A stretch of 64,000 nucleotides of DNA from positions 248,001-312,000 of the forward strand of contig NC_041684.1 of NCBI RefSeq assembly GCF_900005765.1. The letters run 5' to 3'. Shown piece after piece: positions 1-12,129 of the stretch; the stretch's first letter is position 1, and every line of letters begins with the position of its first letter. Position numbers and translations under genes: made by a program. The DNA comes from Plasmodium relictum (Eukaryota; Apicomplexa; Aconoidasida; Haemosporida; Plasmodiidae). The notes under the pieces are model-generated. The model saw only the letters and a program-made list of their open reading frames with translations. It made no database searches and had not been told where the DNA came from.

Positions 1-39
1 GTAAAAAGAAATTCTTTAATTAAAAATAGATATATTTAC

Positions 40-280
40 CTAATTCTAAAACATTTTTATTTTTAAAATCAAAATTTTCATAATGCAAAAACCTCAACAT
101 ATCCCATGTACATTCCCATATTGTATAACCTCCTTCATAAATGTTTTCTTTAACTAACCTTGCTTTTTTTTCTATATCAACACAACGATTTTTAAGAATT
201 AATGAACTCTTTATTTCATCATCATTCTCCTTTTTTTTTTCAAAATTTTCTTTTTCATTTAAAAAATAAACTTCATACAT
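40..280 (-). CDS. METTL18-like protein-histidine methyltransferase, first exon (partial)
   Basis: The first exon starts at the ATG at 280 and reads about 80 residues. It contains YEGGYTIWECTWDMLRFL and then NKNVLELG. This pattern (GG..+WECT.D.L, then SAM-binding motif I) is characteristic of the METTL18/Hpm1 family of SAM-dependent methyltransferases, which methylate a histidine of ribosomal protein uL3 in yeast and animals. The exon ends at 40 at a GTAAAT donor that splits the glycine codon of motif I. Reading on through the intron reaches a stop at 20. The catalytic core should lie in later exons left of the window. I see the motif; the substrate is inferred from the family. Its 300-bp upstream gap (281-580) is A/T-rich spacer shared with the 3' end of the next minus-strand gene. 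Confidence 0.72.
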
Positions 281-580
281 TTTACTTTTTTAAAAAGAAA
301 TTTCTCAAAAAATAAAAAAAAATATTATTTTTTTTTTCTTTTTAATTTTTTCTTTTTTTTTTCTCTAAGTTTTGGGTTGTTTTTTTAAAAAATTATGAAA
401 ATCAAAAAATTTAAAACAAAAAAAAATAAAAAATAAATCGAAATGAAATAAAAAATAAAAAAAATAGTAAAAAAAAAAAAATTACTATAATAATAAATTA
501 TCTTTATATATAAATTTATAACGAAGAATACTAATTTAATTACCAGGTGCTAAAAATAATTTTTAATCGAAAAAAATAAT

Positions 581-2709
581 TTACAACATCATGTTTGAAA
601 AATTTATTGAATTATGTTCTATATACTTTCTCCTTGTATTACTCTGAAAAAAAAAAAATTTTTTATTTTAATACATAAAAACTAATATTTATTAGAATTT
701 TCAATAATGTATATTTAAAGTATGCATTATCTTTTTATTTTTTTTTTTTTAAATTTGTTTTACCTTTAAATTATCAACTATCAACCATTGATCACTATCC
801 GAATTACAATCAGATGAAAATTTAAATAAATTTTTTTTACTCTTTTTTTCTTCATCTTCACATTTTACAATTTGTAAATCCTCTTTAAAACGAACACTTT
901 TCTTAACGGAGTTTTTTTTTTCGTGTTTGTTAAATAAATTGCTCTTAAAATAAGTTTTCTCTATTTTTCCCAATTTCAAATTCATGTCTTCCTTTTCATA
1001 TGTATATAATGAAGAATTCATATTATTTAATGAATCCAATGGAATGTTAAAATAATATAGTAAGCTAGCACATGTAGTTAAAAAGGAAAGTAATAAAATT
1101 ATAAAAACGCTTTTTGACACTTGTAATATAATATTCCATATGAAATATCTTTTACTAATTAAATTTGATAAATTAAAGCAAAAGATATATATATTTATTA
1201 TTGTTGATTCTAAATTTAAAGGCGTTTTCTCTATACACAAAAATAATATAGGCAATGCTAAAATTTTTATTGAAATGTTTTGAACTATTATGTTAAATAA
1301 AAATAAAAAGGGGCTTACATAAGTATTCTTACAATAATATAAAAAAGTAAAATTAAATATTTTAAGTAATAAATTAAATAATATTACTATCATAGCATAA
1401 TTTTTGTAACATTTTTTGCTGGTATATAATTGAAATATAGATATTCCTATCAATTTGGATGACCTGTAACAAAAATAAAATAAAATAAAATAAAAAATAA
1501 TCATCACGAAATAAATACATTAAAATACAGTTAATTATTATAAAAATATATATATATATATATATATTTGGATTTATGATAATAAATTCAAATATATTTT
1601 TTTCTTTACTGTGATGCCAAAGGGATATAATTCATTAAAGAACGAGGCCAGTTAAAATTCTGAACACCATATTGAAATATTGAAAATTTTGTATCAATAG
1701 AAGAATTAAATAGCATTAATAAAAATAAAGTTTTAAGTAAATTTTCATTAAACAATATTTTTTTTAAAACAGAAAGTTGAGACAGAAGGTTTGCATTGTT
1801 TTTAATATCAATATCTCCATTTTCACATTTTAAAACTATGTTATGTCGTATTTTTAAATTATTTGTTAATAAAAATTCTTCACTTGATAAAGATGAAATG
1901 ATGAATACAATTAAACTTTTTAATATTAAAATAAATATACTTACCTTAGTAATATATGTATAATATAAAATAAGAGAGAAAAATATTTTTATGCACATCA
2001 CATAGGATATATAAAAAATCTTTTCAAAATGCATTAATTTTTTGCACCTTTCAACTACTACCCCTTCAAAAATGCATGAAGATAATAACATATGACTTGA
2101 AATTAAAAAAACTGTAGTAAGATAAAAATAATAATTTATCCTCTTATTTAAAAGATAAATAAATACTAATAATAAACTTGTCAAAAACTCACTTACAAGA
2201 ACATAATACTTTCTGTTTAAAGGTAAGTATAAAAAGCTTCCAGTATACTGCTTTTTAACGAATACATATTTTTTTAAATATAATGATTCTGATAATCCAT
2301 CTTTTAAGTAATTTCTGAAAAATATCTTAAAAAAAAAATATTTTGCTTTATATAATGCATTACCGCAAAAAAACATCAGTTGGTGAAGAAAAATGTAAAT
2401 CTGAAATATTTTTTTGGACAAAAAAATAAGTAGATTATTTAAATTAAAATGTACATTATCTGTTAAAAATGCCATAAAAGGTTTTAAAAAATACAAAAGT
2501 ATTAAGATATTATATATGTTTTTCCTAATTTCTTCATTCGTTTTTTCTTTATAAGTTGTACTTAATATATAATCATTGTATCGTAAAAATAATATATAAA
2601 AAAATTCACTTATATAAAATAAAGGAGAAATGTTTTTCATAAGGGTTTTTATCTTTGAAATATCAGAATCCTTCTTAAAAATGTTTTTATTATCTAATGT
2701 TTTCTTCAT
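581..2709 (-). CDS. BT1/folate-biopterin transporter family protein, 3 exons
   Basis: I assemble three exons: 2709-1610, 1463-764 and 643-581, giving 620 residues. Donors are GTAAAG and GTAAAA; acceptors are TTACAG and a long T-run ending in CAG. The protein is highly hydrophobic with about ten or more membrane helices. Family signatures I see are LKPFMAFLTD near residue 75 (BT1 proteins have KP..G..SD here), CIFEGVVVERCKK near residue 220 (the E.+VE motif), and IEKTPLNLESTI followed by FNLSNLIS late in the protein (BT1: P.G.EAT...N.G). BT1 proteins are major-facilitator carriers of folates and pterins. Plasmodium encodes several, and from memory one lies on P. falciparum chromosome 10 (FT3). 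A hydrophilic tail of about 100 residues follows the last helix. The 20-residue last exon is supported only by splice sites and frame. The substrate is unproven. Confidence 0.7.
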
Positions 2710-3447
2710 TTTTTCTTTTCATTTTTATTTATTTTTACATTTAAGTATTTATATATATTCAAAAATAAAATATATAATTCTCTGTTATATGTTTAAATAA
2801 ATTATTTAAAAAATATATATAATTTAAAATAAGTAAAAAATGATTTTTTTTTTTTTTTCTTCTATTAATATTGAAATTAGATGCAACGATATTTAAAAAA
2901 AAATGTTTAAAAAATCTGTAATTTTTTTTTATATTGTTTAATAAAAATAAAATAGTTATATCAATAAATAAAAAAAATTATTCATTTCTATTTTAAGTAA
3001 AATTTTATACTTTTTTTTTTTTTAATTTTTTTTTTTATATGTCAAAATAAACAAAAATATTTAAAAGAAAAAAATTATATTTAAAAAAAAAAAAATGTTT
3101 TTGTATACATTTGATAAACGAATCTTATTTATAAATAAAATAAATAGTTATAAGTACAAACATTTAAGAACTAAAAAGGGTTTAAGATAAATAACTTGAT
3201 AATAATTTTAAAAAGTTAATTTTAATAAAATTTATTTTTTTAATGTGAATGAAATAAAATAAAATAAAATAAAAAATAATTAAAAAAATAAGAAATTAAA
3301 AAAATGAATGATTGTCTAAGGTAATTCTTTCAAAGATGTTACTAGAAAATGAATTCTCATTTAAAAAATAAAATTAAGAAAAATAGAACAAATTAAAATA
3401 ATTTCGATATATATTTTTAAAAATTATGTACTTTAAAGAAACTAATT
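2710..3447. other. Intergenic, no gene seen
   Basis: This 738-bp spacer lies between two minus-strand genes: the transporter's 5' side and the 3' end of the 7TM gene. It consists of poly-T and poly-A runs and AT-rich filler. A TATA box or initiator cannot be singled out in such a composition. Confidence 0.6.
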
Positions 3448-5724
3448 TTAGTAAAATTCTTCGTAAACATCAGTATTATTATTATCATTATACAGATGTT
3501 TTATATTTTTGTTATAATTCTTTTCATAAACTGTTATATTTTTATTTATTGTATTATTTAAATGGCAAAGCAAATTTACATTATTGTTAGAAAAATATGA
3601 CTTATTATCAATTTTCTTTGTCCAGTAAGTTAAAAATATACATATATTAGGAATAAATTCACTTATAAGATAAATATATAAATAAATATGAATTTTTTTT
3701 ATGTAATTATAATTCATGTATGTTCTAATAATACGATAAGCCATGTAAACGTTAAAAAAACCATTTAATACAAGTATAAATGAAATAAAAGATACTAAAA
3801 TAAAAATGTTTAATTTTAAATCCTTTCTAGTATTTGTGTGAATTCTTCTATTAAATAGTTTATCTCGAATTTTATAAAAATAATTTTTTATACTATTTGT
3901 TGTTTTTAACTTATATTTTCTAGATTTTTTCAGATTATCTTTCTTGTGCCGTAAAGGAATAATATATGTATCAATTTCTTTAATGCCATAATATTTATTT
4001 CTTAAATTTAAATGTATTAACAATTTATTACCAAAATAACATAATAAAATAGCTAGTATTATATAATAAATTGTTAATAAAATCAAGACATATGCTTTAT
4101 ATAGATATATCGAAGTAACAAAAGTGAAACATGTTATACTAATAAACAAAAAATATAAAAGTACATTTCCATAAAATAAGGCTTGCTTAAATACTGTACT
4201 ACTTTTTAAAACAAAAATGTAATATACTTTAATAATTAAAGACAATATTATTGAATAAGCGCTTACATAAAATAAACTAGGTAAAAAATTCAAAAATAAA
4301 TAAATCCATAATAGTAAATTTTTTTCATTACTTTTATAAATTCTTATTAATAATTCATTTTTATCTGGATATGCCCTATTTTTTTTTTTTGTATTTGTTA
4401 ATATATGATTTTCATATTTACTTTTATTATTTTCATTTTCTTCAGTTAAATTAATAGAATAAGCTGAAGTAATATTTTTATTAGTATTTTCCTCTTTTAA
4501 TTCCTTGATATTATCACTTACTTTATTTTTTAACTTCTTAATGTCATTATTTTCTTCATTGTTTAGTATTTTATTATTATTTTCTTTTGTAATATTATCA
4601 TTCACATAGATATCACTTTTTTCAGTAGAGTGGACATATTCTGAGAAGTCTTCTACTTTATTCTTTTCTGGATAATTCTCATTTTTATTTATGTTCATGA
4701 TATAGTATTTTTTGTTCAAAGCTTCATTAGTTGCATTATCTTCGTTCGTTTTTAAATCATTTAAAGTACTACTTTCACTATTTATTATTTTGTCATTTTT
4801 TTTTTCTCCACTCACTTTAAATGTATTTATAGTTAATTTTCCCATTTTTCTAGAATTAGGATATTTAAGAAAACTATTTTTCATATTTTTATTTTCTACA
4901 AAAGAATTATTATATTGAAAACTTTCATTTTCCAAAGGCTGATTATAACTAGTTTCATTTAAATTGTTTTCCTTCTTTTTTGACGTATCAGTTGAAATGT
5001 TTTTTATATATAATTTTTCCTTTTTTGTTTCATCTTTATTTATATCTTTATTTTTAAATAAAACGTATTCATTTCCTAAGTTAGGCTTTTCTTTGAAGAC
5101 ATTTTTATTATACATATCATTAATGTAAATTCCAACCATTTGATCAATTTCATTTTCATCTAATGCTTGGTTGAAATCATTAATTTGAATATTTGGAATT
5201 TTCCGTAGCAAGTTATAATTATTATTTTTTTTATATGATTTATCACTATTGTTCATTTTTTGTTTTTCATTAAGAACTAGGTTGAATATTTCTTTTTTCT
5301 CCTTTCCAACATCACTTAATAAATTAAGTTTTTCTTTTTCCACCTTTTCAATATTAATATCATTCTCTTTTTTGAGAAATTTTAACAAACTATTATTCTT
5401 ATGAATATTATTTATAAATGAATTATTTACAATATCGTTGTTATTCAAATCAATTCTAGAGTAAAAATCAGTTATTTTAAAATTATCAAACGTGGGCTTG
5501 TCTAAATCAATTATAAGAACGTAATCATAATAATAAAAAAAATAAATATACAAAAAGAATATTAAACGAAAAAAATTAGACAAAATAAGAAATAAAAATA
5601 AGAAAAACCTGCTGTTAATACTTTCTATATCATTTATACATTTTTTTTTATATCTATAAGTAATGCGTAATTGATGCCAAATTAATAGACAAAAAAAAAT
5701 ATAAATAACTATTAAAAACAGCAT
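3448..5724 (-). CDS. Seven-helix membrane protein, THH1/TOM1/TOM3-like, with large low-complexity insert
   Basis: The reading frame is 758 residues from the first in-frame ATG at 5724. Frame is open upstream to 5883 without another ATG, so an upstream exon is possible. I count seven hydrophobic segments: residues about 1-17, 40-66, 468-500, 515-540, 545-570, 620-645 and 677-701. Helix 3 begins with LPSLFYVSAYSIIL and helix 7 carries IYLISEFIPNICIF. These resemble the THH1/TOM1/TOM3 domain, a serpentine fold whose last helix has a YY..VE..PSA.VL pattern. An Asn/Lys/Glu-rich insert of about 385 residues sits between helices 2 and 3. The family resemblance is a judgement by eye, with no catalytic or ligand motif. 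It could be a Plasmodium serpentine-receptor-like protein; function is unknown. Confidence 0.6.
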   Translation of the reverse strand: MLFLIVIYIFFCLLIWHQLRITYRYKKKCINDIESINSRFFLFLFLILSNFFRLIFFLYIYFFYYYDYVLIIDLDKPTFDNFKITDFYSRIDLNNNDIVNNSFINNIHKNNSLLKFLKKENDINIEKVEKEKLNLLSDVGKEKKEIFNLVLNEKQKMNNSDKSYKKNNNYNLLRKIPNIQINDFNQALDENEIDQMVGIYINDMYNKNVFKEKPNLGNEYVLFKNKDINKDETKKEKLYIKNISTDTSKKKENNLNETSYNQPLENESFQYNNSFVENKNMKNSFLKYPNSRKMGKLTINTFKVSGEKKNDKIINSESSTLNDLKTNEDNATNEALNKKYYIMNINKNENYPEKNKVEDFSEYVHSTEKSDIYVNDNITKENNNKILNNEENNDIKKLKNKVSDNIKELKEENTNKNITSAYSINLTEENENNKSKYENHILTNTKKKNRAYPDKNELLIRIYKSNEKNLLLWIYLFLNFLPSLFYVSAYSIILSLIIKVYYIFVLKSSTVFKQALFYGNVLLYFLFISITCFTFVTSIYLYKAYVLILLTIYYIILAILLCYFGNKLLIHLNLRNKYYGIKEIDTYIIPLRHKKDNLKKSRKYKLKTTNSIKNYFYKIRDKLFNRRIHTNTRKDLKLNIFILVSFISFILVLNGFFNVYMAYRIIRTYMNYNYIKKIHIYLYIYLISEFIPNICIFLTYWTKKIDNKSYFSNNNVNLLCHLNNTINKNITVYEKNYNKNIKHLYNDNNNTDVYEEFY

Positions 5725-6334
5725 TCTTACATTTTTCGTTTTCAATGCATTTAATTCTACTATATGTTTGCAGTAATTGTGCTTTAAAATATGATATAAA
5801 AAAGAAAAAATAGAAAGAAAAAAAAAATAAAATGAAATAATATAAAAAATTAAATTAACTAAAATACATAAAAATTTTATCTGTTATAATGTCATGAAAT
5901 TTTTTTTATATCTTTAAAATACAAGGAAAAAAAAGTGTTATTTTTTTAATAATTATTTACATACAAAAAAAAAAAAGAATTTTGACAAAAATTTAATTTT
6001 ATTTATTTAAATGACATAATTGTTTAATATACTTTATTAAAATAAAAAATATTATTTATGATTTTATTATTTTTTCTTCATTTTTAAATTTATTTCGTTT
6101 TTTTGGACTATCAAATAATAATCGTTATATTTAGGAGGAACGAAAAAAAATAATTTCTTGGAAAAATATTAATTATATAATCAATTTAGAAAAAAAATAG
6201 TTATCAGTATTATAATCTTAAATGTAGAAGTAAAAATTGATTATAAATGTTTAAAAAATATAGAATCAAAATATGATGGGAAAAAATATGATTTCCATTT
6301 TTTATATATATTTTAATAAAAATTGATAAATATG

Positions 6335-6375
<41 letters not shown>

Positions 6376-7718
6376 TTTTTTTTTTTAGTGTGTTTGAAAA
6401 GAATAATATATAAAAATTTTCTTATATTTTTGTATGAATAGATAAATTTTTTTTTCCATATATGCATGTCCTTGACTCCAAAAACATTCTATTTATTCAT
6501 GAGCAACCATAAGAACATTTTATTAAACATAAAATGATGAATAAATATAAATTTTTATCTCCTATTTTTAAATGTTTATAACTTGATATTCTTTTTTTTT
6601 TTTAATGAAAGAAAAAAACAATTATATATTTTTACGTAATTTTATAATTTTTTTTTTATATATTTTTTTCTGATATAATTCAAGTAAAACAAGTATTTAT
6701 AATGTTTTAAAAATGCTTTTTCATTTATATAATATTTGTTTCTTTAGAACATTATGCTCTTAAAATTTGTTAAAATACTTTATGTTTTTAACAGTTGTAT
6801 TTTCTTGCCAATCATCATTTTAATATGATTAATTTTTGTTATATATGATTTTAATTTTTTTCCCCATTTTTTTAATTCATTTTTTTATGTTACATATTTT
6901 ATATTTATTTTTACTAATTTATCTTCAAATTTCTTAATAAGGTTATGATATTATACATTAAATAAAAGAAATATTATTAAAAGAATATCATTAATAAAAA
7001 ATTATGATATAAACAATTTTTTAATATTTTAAAAAAATTGTATATGTAATAACATATGTCCTCATTATATATTATTTTGTAAATTTTTTATTAGAACATT
7101 TAATATTGAATATATTTTGATCTTCATGTTATTAAAGTATTCTTATTTTCATTAAAGATGATTTTTTTTTTTTTTAAATAAGTATTTTAAAATGTAACGC
7201 TATGTAGATTAACCACCTATTACATTTTCAATATGAATTTTTTTTTAAGATTTAAATGGTAAAAGTATTTATCCGTTTTACCTTATTTTTACCTCATTTT
7301 TTTGTTTAAAACATCTTTTTTTATGATAAAGTTTAAATTATGTGATTATTTTTTTATCTTATGTTTTATGCTATATATATTTATTCTATGGTTTATTTTA
7401 CTTTTTCACTTTTGGTATTAAACAATATTATTTACATTATTTAATATATTACATAAAAAAGTATATGTCCAGTTTCTTATTTTTCATTTTTGTTTAAAAA
7501 GAGAAAAGTAATGAAGTAACATTATAAAGTTGTTTTAAATTGACAAACTTGTCTAGTCTATTTTCCTAATATAAATTGTTTTATTAATAAAAAAAATGTA
7601 ATATATAGTAATGCAATTTTTTTAGGGTATTTATTAAGATTTTTTTTATTTTTCTTTTTTTTTTATGCTGATAATATTTAATTTTAATTTACTTTAAGTT
7701 TTAATATTTTTCGTTAAA
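5725..7718. other. Divergent intergenic region between the 7TM and ZIP genes
   Basis: About 2 kb lie between the minus-strand 7TM gene and the plus-strand ZIP gene, so both promoters should be here. It holds an AT dinucleotide run near 6340-6367 and many poly-T stretches. The short open frame at 6210-6467 has an AT-repeat-derived composition and is not supported as a gene. Confidence 0.55.
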
Positions 7719-9234
7719 ATGTGGTTGACATCATTTCTAGCATTACTTATTTTTATTGAATGTGTTGCAGTTATATACGTGCCATCATATGTAAAGAAAA
7801 AATTATCAAAAATAAAAAAAAATAAATTTATAAACATGGAAAATTTTGAAAACATTGCAAGTGGTAAGTGTATAAATATTAATATTATTTACAAGATTAT
7901 TTCCTAAATATATATAAAAATACAAATATTTTTTTTTTATCAATTTTTTTATTATTTTAATTATATTTTTTTTAATTAGGAGCAATATTAGCTTTAGCTT
8001 TTATACATATGCTACCAGAAGCTATAATTTTGTCAAACAAAAAAAATATTAATTTATATAATATTTTCATTTTAATACTTGTATCAGTAGCATTTTTGAA
8101 TATAACAGATATATTGTATGATCATAATTTAGAAAATAGCTTTGATATTAATAGTACACAAGCGTATGAAAATCAAAACAGTTCTATTAAAAATACAAAT
8201 GATAAAGAAAGTAACACAAATTATGTAGATAGTAATGCAAATAAAGTTGTTGATTTAGAAATGAAAGCATTAGATGATAAAGCTAGAGATAATGCATGTA
8301 AAGGTAATTTTTTTTTGGATATATTTAAATCGAACTCCTTTTTTATTGTTTTAAGTCTTTTTATTCATTCCTTTATAGAAGGTAATTTCTTTAAAAAATT
8401 TAATCATATCTTGTATTAAAATTTTAAGAAATAAATATAAATTATTTCAAAATTTTTTATTTTAATGAAATTGATTTTTGAAGAAAAAATTTACTTAATT
8501 TTATAATTTTTATAATTCTTATTTAAATTTTAAAGGTTTTATTTATAAATATTTTTGTGAAATGTTTACACATAAACTCTTAATACATATTTTAATTTAT
8601 TATTTAAAAGGTTTACTTATGGGAAGTTTAAAAGATAAAAATGCTGTTGTAATAGTTGGACTCTCAATGCTAGCTCATAAATGGGCAGAATGTTTAATCA
8701 TATATAAAAATGTTGTCAGCAAAATTGAAGTAACTTACAAAAGATAAACTAATTTTTTTTCTATATGCTTTCATATTTTATTTATTTTTTTTCTATGCAG
8801 AACAAAATTTTAGCAACCATATATGCTTGGTCTTTCATATCATCTTTACCATTAGGAGTATTCATTGCATTATTTTCTCTTCCATCAAGTAAAAATAAAA
8901 ATAAAGATAAAATAATCTCTAGGGTATTAAATTGATAATTTTATTTTTTGATTTTAGGCGAATTAGTAGAAATAATTTTCAGTTCTATTGCTTGTGGTTT
9001 TTTTATGTACCTTTCCTTTAACGTAATTTATTTTCGTCATTTAACTAAGAAATTAAAAAAAAAAATTTTAAGTGTATTATTCACATATGTTATTCTTTTT
9101 TACAGATGACTAAGGATATAAAAATAACAAAAAATAACAAGTATTTTATATCTTTTAGCTATTTCCTTGGAGTTTGTGGCATGTCAGGACTGATGCTAAT
9201 ATTTAACTCTTTTGAAAATGACAATTTAACCTAA
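7719..9234 (+). CDS. ZIPCO: ZIP-family metal transporter (ZIPCO-type), 6 exons
   Basis: Six exons (7719-7863, 7980-8381, 8611-8729, 8801-8888, 8958-9022, 9106-9234) join in frame to 315 residues; all introns are GT-AG. The protein has the ZIP layout: an N-terminal helix, ASGAILALAFIHMLPEA (helix 2, H58 and E62), a hydrophilic loop around residues 85-160, HSFIEG (helix 4, H178 and E182), then HKWAE (helix 5, H205 and E209), and three further helices. These His/Glu residues form the metal path in ZIP transporters, which bring Zn2+ or Fe2+ into the cytosol. The position matches, from memory, ZIPCO on P. falciparum chromosome 10, reported in rodent malaria as a zinc/iron importer needed in liver stages. 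The exon 2-3 junction is chosen because it restores HSFIEG-LLMGSLKDK. The exact metal is inferred. Confidence 0.87.
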
Positions 9235-12129
9235 AAAGTTTTACTAAAATATTTTTTTTAAATTTAAGACATTAGGTTTTTGCTACGATATTTTGTGGAG
9301 TATTGGAATACTAATATTATAAAATTAAATAATATATTATTGTTTTACATAAAAAGTAATGTAATAGAGATTTTATGTCGCATAATTTCCAGTATTCATG
9401 AAAACGTTTACTCTCTTAATAACGTTTTACGTCTCCGTATGCACTAAAGTACACAAATGTTTTTCTATCCTTTTTATATTACAAAAATTTTCAATATATA
9501 TTTTCATTAGACTTGAAAATTAAAAGAAAGACAAAAAAAATTAAATGATATTTTTTTTTTTTTATTTTTGTTTAAAATTATATATTTGATAACTCTGATT
9601 TTTTTTTTTAAAAAATTAATTTAAAAAACAAATATTTTTCATATTTATATAATACTATGAAAAAATAAACATGTTATACTGTAATAAGCATCCATATTAT
9701 ATTTTAGGTATCCTTACAATAAATATATTCATAAAATTTATATAATATTTTTAGAATAAATAAAAAAAAATATATATATATAATACATTAAACAATAATT
9801 ATATATTTTTAAAAAATTTCGTGATTCTTGTATAATACTTGAAAAAAGTTAAAAACTTGTTAAATTATTATATAAGAAAAAATTTTCATAAAAAATTGTA
9901 TCTAATAAGAATTAATTGTTCTTAAGTGATAGTCATTTATAAATTATTAGAAAAACAATTATCTCAACAAATACTATAAATCACTAGCATGTGCTCATAA
10001 GAATTTTTCAAAAAATTTTTAATCAAATTATTTTTGACACGCATGAAAAAAAAAATCAAATATAATATGTCTTTCTTGACCTTCCTAATATTGAAATATT
10101 AAAAGTTTCCACAAAAATATAAAATATAACGTGTAATTTAAAATATTCTTTATTTGCTTTTATGTATACTGGACAATATTCTTTTTAAATATTAGCTATT
10201 ATTTATTACTTGATAATTCATATATTTTTATTTGAAACTTATTGAATCATAAACAATAACTTCCTCGAAAGCGAAGGAACTTTAATAAATTAAAAATACG
10301 TAACTTTTTTAAAATTAATTCAGATGATTATATAGGTCCATAGAAAAATTGTATAATCATAAAGAATAACAAATTTTTGTTATGATAAAAATTGTTTTCT
10401 AAATTTGTATTTTAATGTTCATTGGGGGATGTTATCTAAAAAAGGATAACTCTGGTAAATAAATTGCATGATAATATATTTTCGGCATATAAATTATTAA
10501 ATTGTTCAGTGATTATAAAAATGCATAATTTCTTTTATTGACAAATTTAAATTTTAACTTTTGAATTAACACATTTATATTCGCAAAGAGTCTTTATTAT
10601 AAATATCATTATTGCTTAAAATATAAATGAAATATAATTATGGTTTTAAATTTTTTTAGTGTAAGATTAGGCAATATAAAAATGGTTATTTTTTCTTAAA
10701 TTTGTTATACTTTTTAAAAAATAATATTTATAAATTTTTTATTTCCCTTAACATGATACTAAAGGATTTATTTAGAATTCATTTTTAAAAATTGAGTATT
10801 TTATAACTGTTTTTTATTATATTTTTAGTTGTGTTCTATCTTGTAAATCTTAAAAAATTTATAAAATTTTTAGAAAAAAAATTATATTTTTTCGATTTTT
10901 AAGTCTTTGTGATACTAATTAAATTTTAAGCATCTTTATCTTAATTATTTTTATGTGGTTTATTATCATTGATTATTTTATTTTATAAGCTTTAATGTTA
11001 AACAAAGGTTTAAATTTTGCTTAGAAAATAAAAAAAATAAACATTTCAAAATACATGTACTAATTAAATAAATATATAATAAATATATAGGTATTACAAG
11101 TTTCAAAGAAATAATCTACTCCCTTAAGCCATTGAAATATATTCTTATTAAGGAAACAATTTTTTAAGTGATAAATTATTTTCAATACGAAAATGTATTT
11201 TCTTATTTATAATTACAGAGTTTAAAAATTAAAATATAGAAAAAAGAAATTATATGGCATATATATGTTCGAACTTTCTTCAAAGATATATCATTAATCA
11301 TTTATGTAACTTAAAAACAATATAAATTTTTGTGTTTTTTTTTCAAAAATAAGAAATGTTTAATATTATATTATGTATAAAAAGAAAATGTATATTATAT
11401 TGGAATGTTCCATTATATAAACACATATTAAAGGAATTATTCATTAAAAAAAATCTTTTAATTTATGTAAAAATCTCAAAAAAATACTTTTTAAAATAGT
11501 ATTTTTATATTGCAAAAAATTATGTGATGTATTGTTACAAAATAAAGAATTATAAGAGCATAAGATATAAATATATGAAATAGAAGATTAAATAACATTT
11601 TGAATTTTTAATAGGTGTTCTTTGTAAATTATTTATCAATATTGAAAATTTTTTTTTGTTTATAAAATTGCCTTTTATATACAAAAAATTTTAGATAAAA
11701 TTCAAAACTATAATATTATTTTCTGAGAAAGTGTGAGCTATATAACTTTTATAATAATAACAATATTTTAATTATAAGCTTCACTAACATAAAAGATAAA
11801 TCAGAAAATTTAATTAACAAATAGTGGTATTCTTACAAAAACGTTTTATTGAAGATAATATTTCATAAAATATCTTGTATATGTAAAAAAAAAATTGGTT
11901 TGACATAAGTACATATACTCTTCATGTGAATACAAAAAAATTAAACAAATATATAATTGTATATTATATGTACACCAAACCAAACATGCCATATTTTTTT
12001 AGCTTATGCTATAAGTTTTATCAAGAAATATACTTTTTAGAGAAGTTTTATATTATATTAAAAGTACAATTAAATAAAATAAATTCCAGAAATATATTCA
12101 AAAAAATTCAAAAATCTAATGAACTTTAG
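9235..12129. other. Left pericentromeric gene-free DNA
   Basis: About 2.9 kb lie downstream of the ZIP gene with no supportable coding exon. The only long open frame, 11926-12129, begins with GTG and has filler-like composition. G+C is visibly higher than in the core that follows. Two small GC-containing hairpins stand out, at 10261-10279 and 10431-10450. Confidence 0.6.

Noticed and set aside
8536-8610. Alternative earlier acceptor for ZIP exon 3
   Set aside because: It would insert about 25 residues between HSFIEG and LLMGSLKDK, breaking the ZIP helix; the later acceptor gives the family pattern.
11926-12129. 67-residue plus-strand frame beside the centromere
   Set aside because: It starts with GTG, has Lys/Asn/Ile/Tyr filler composition and no splice partner.
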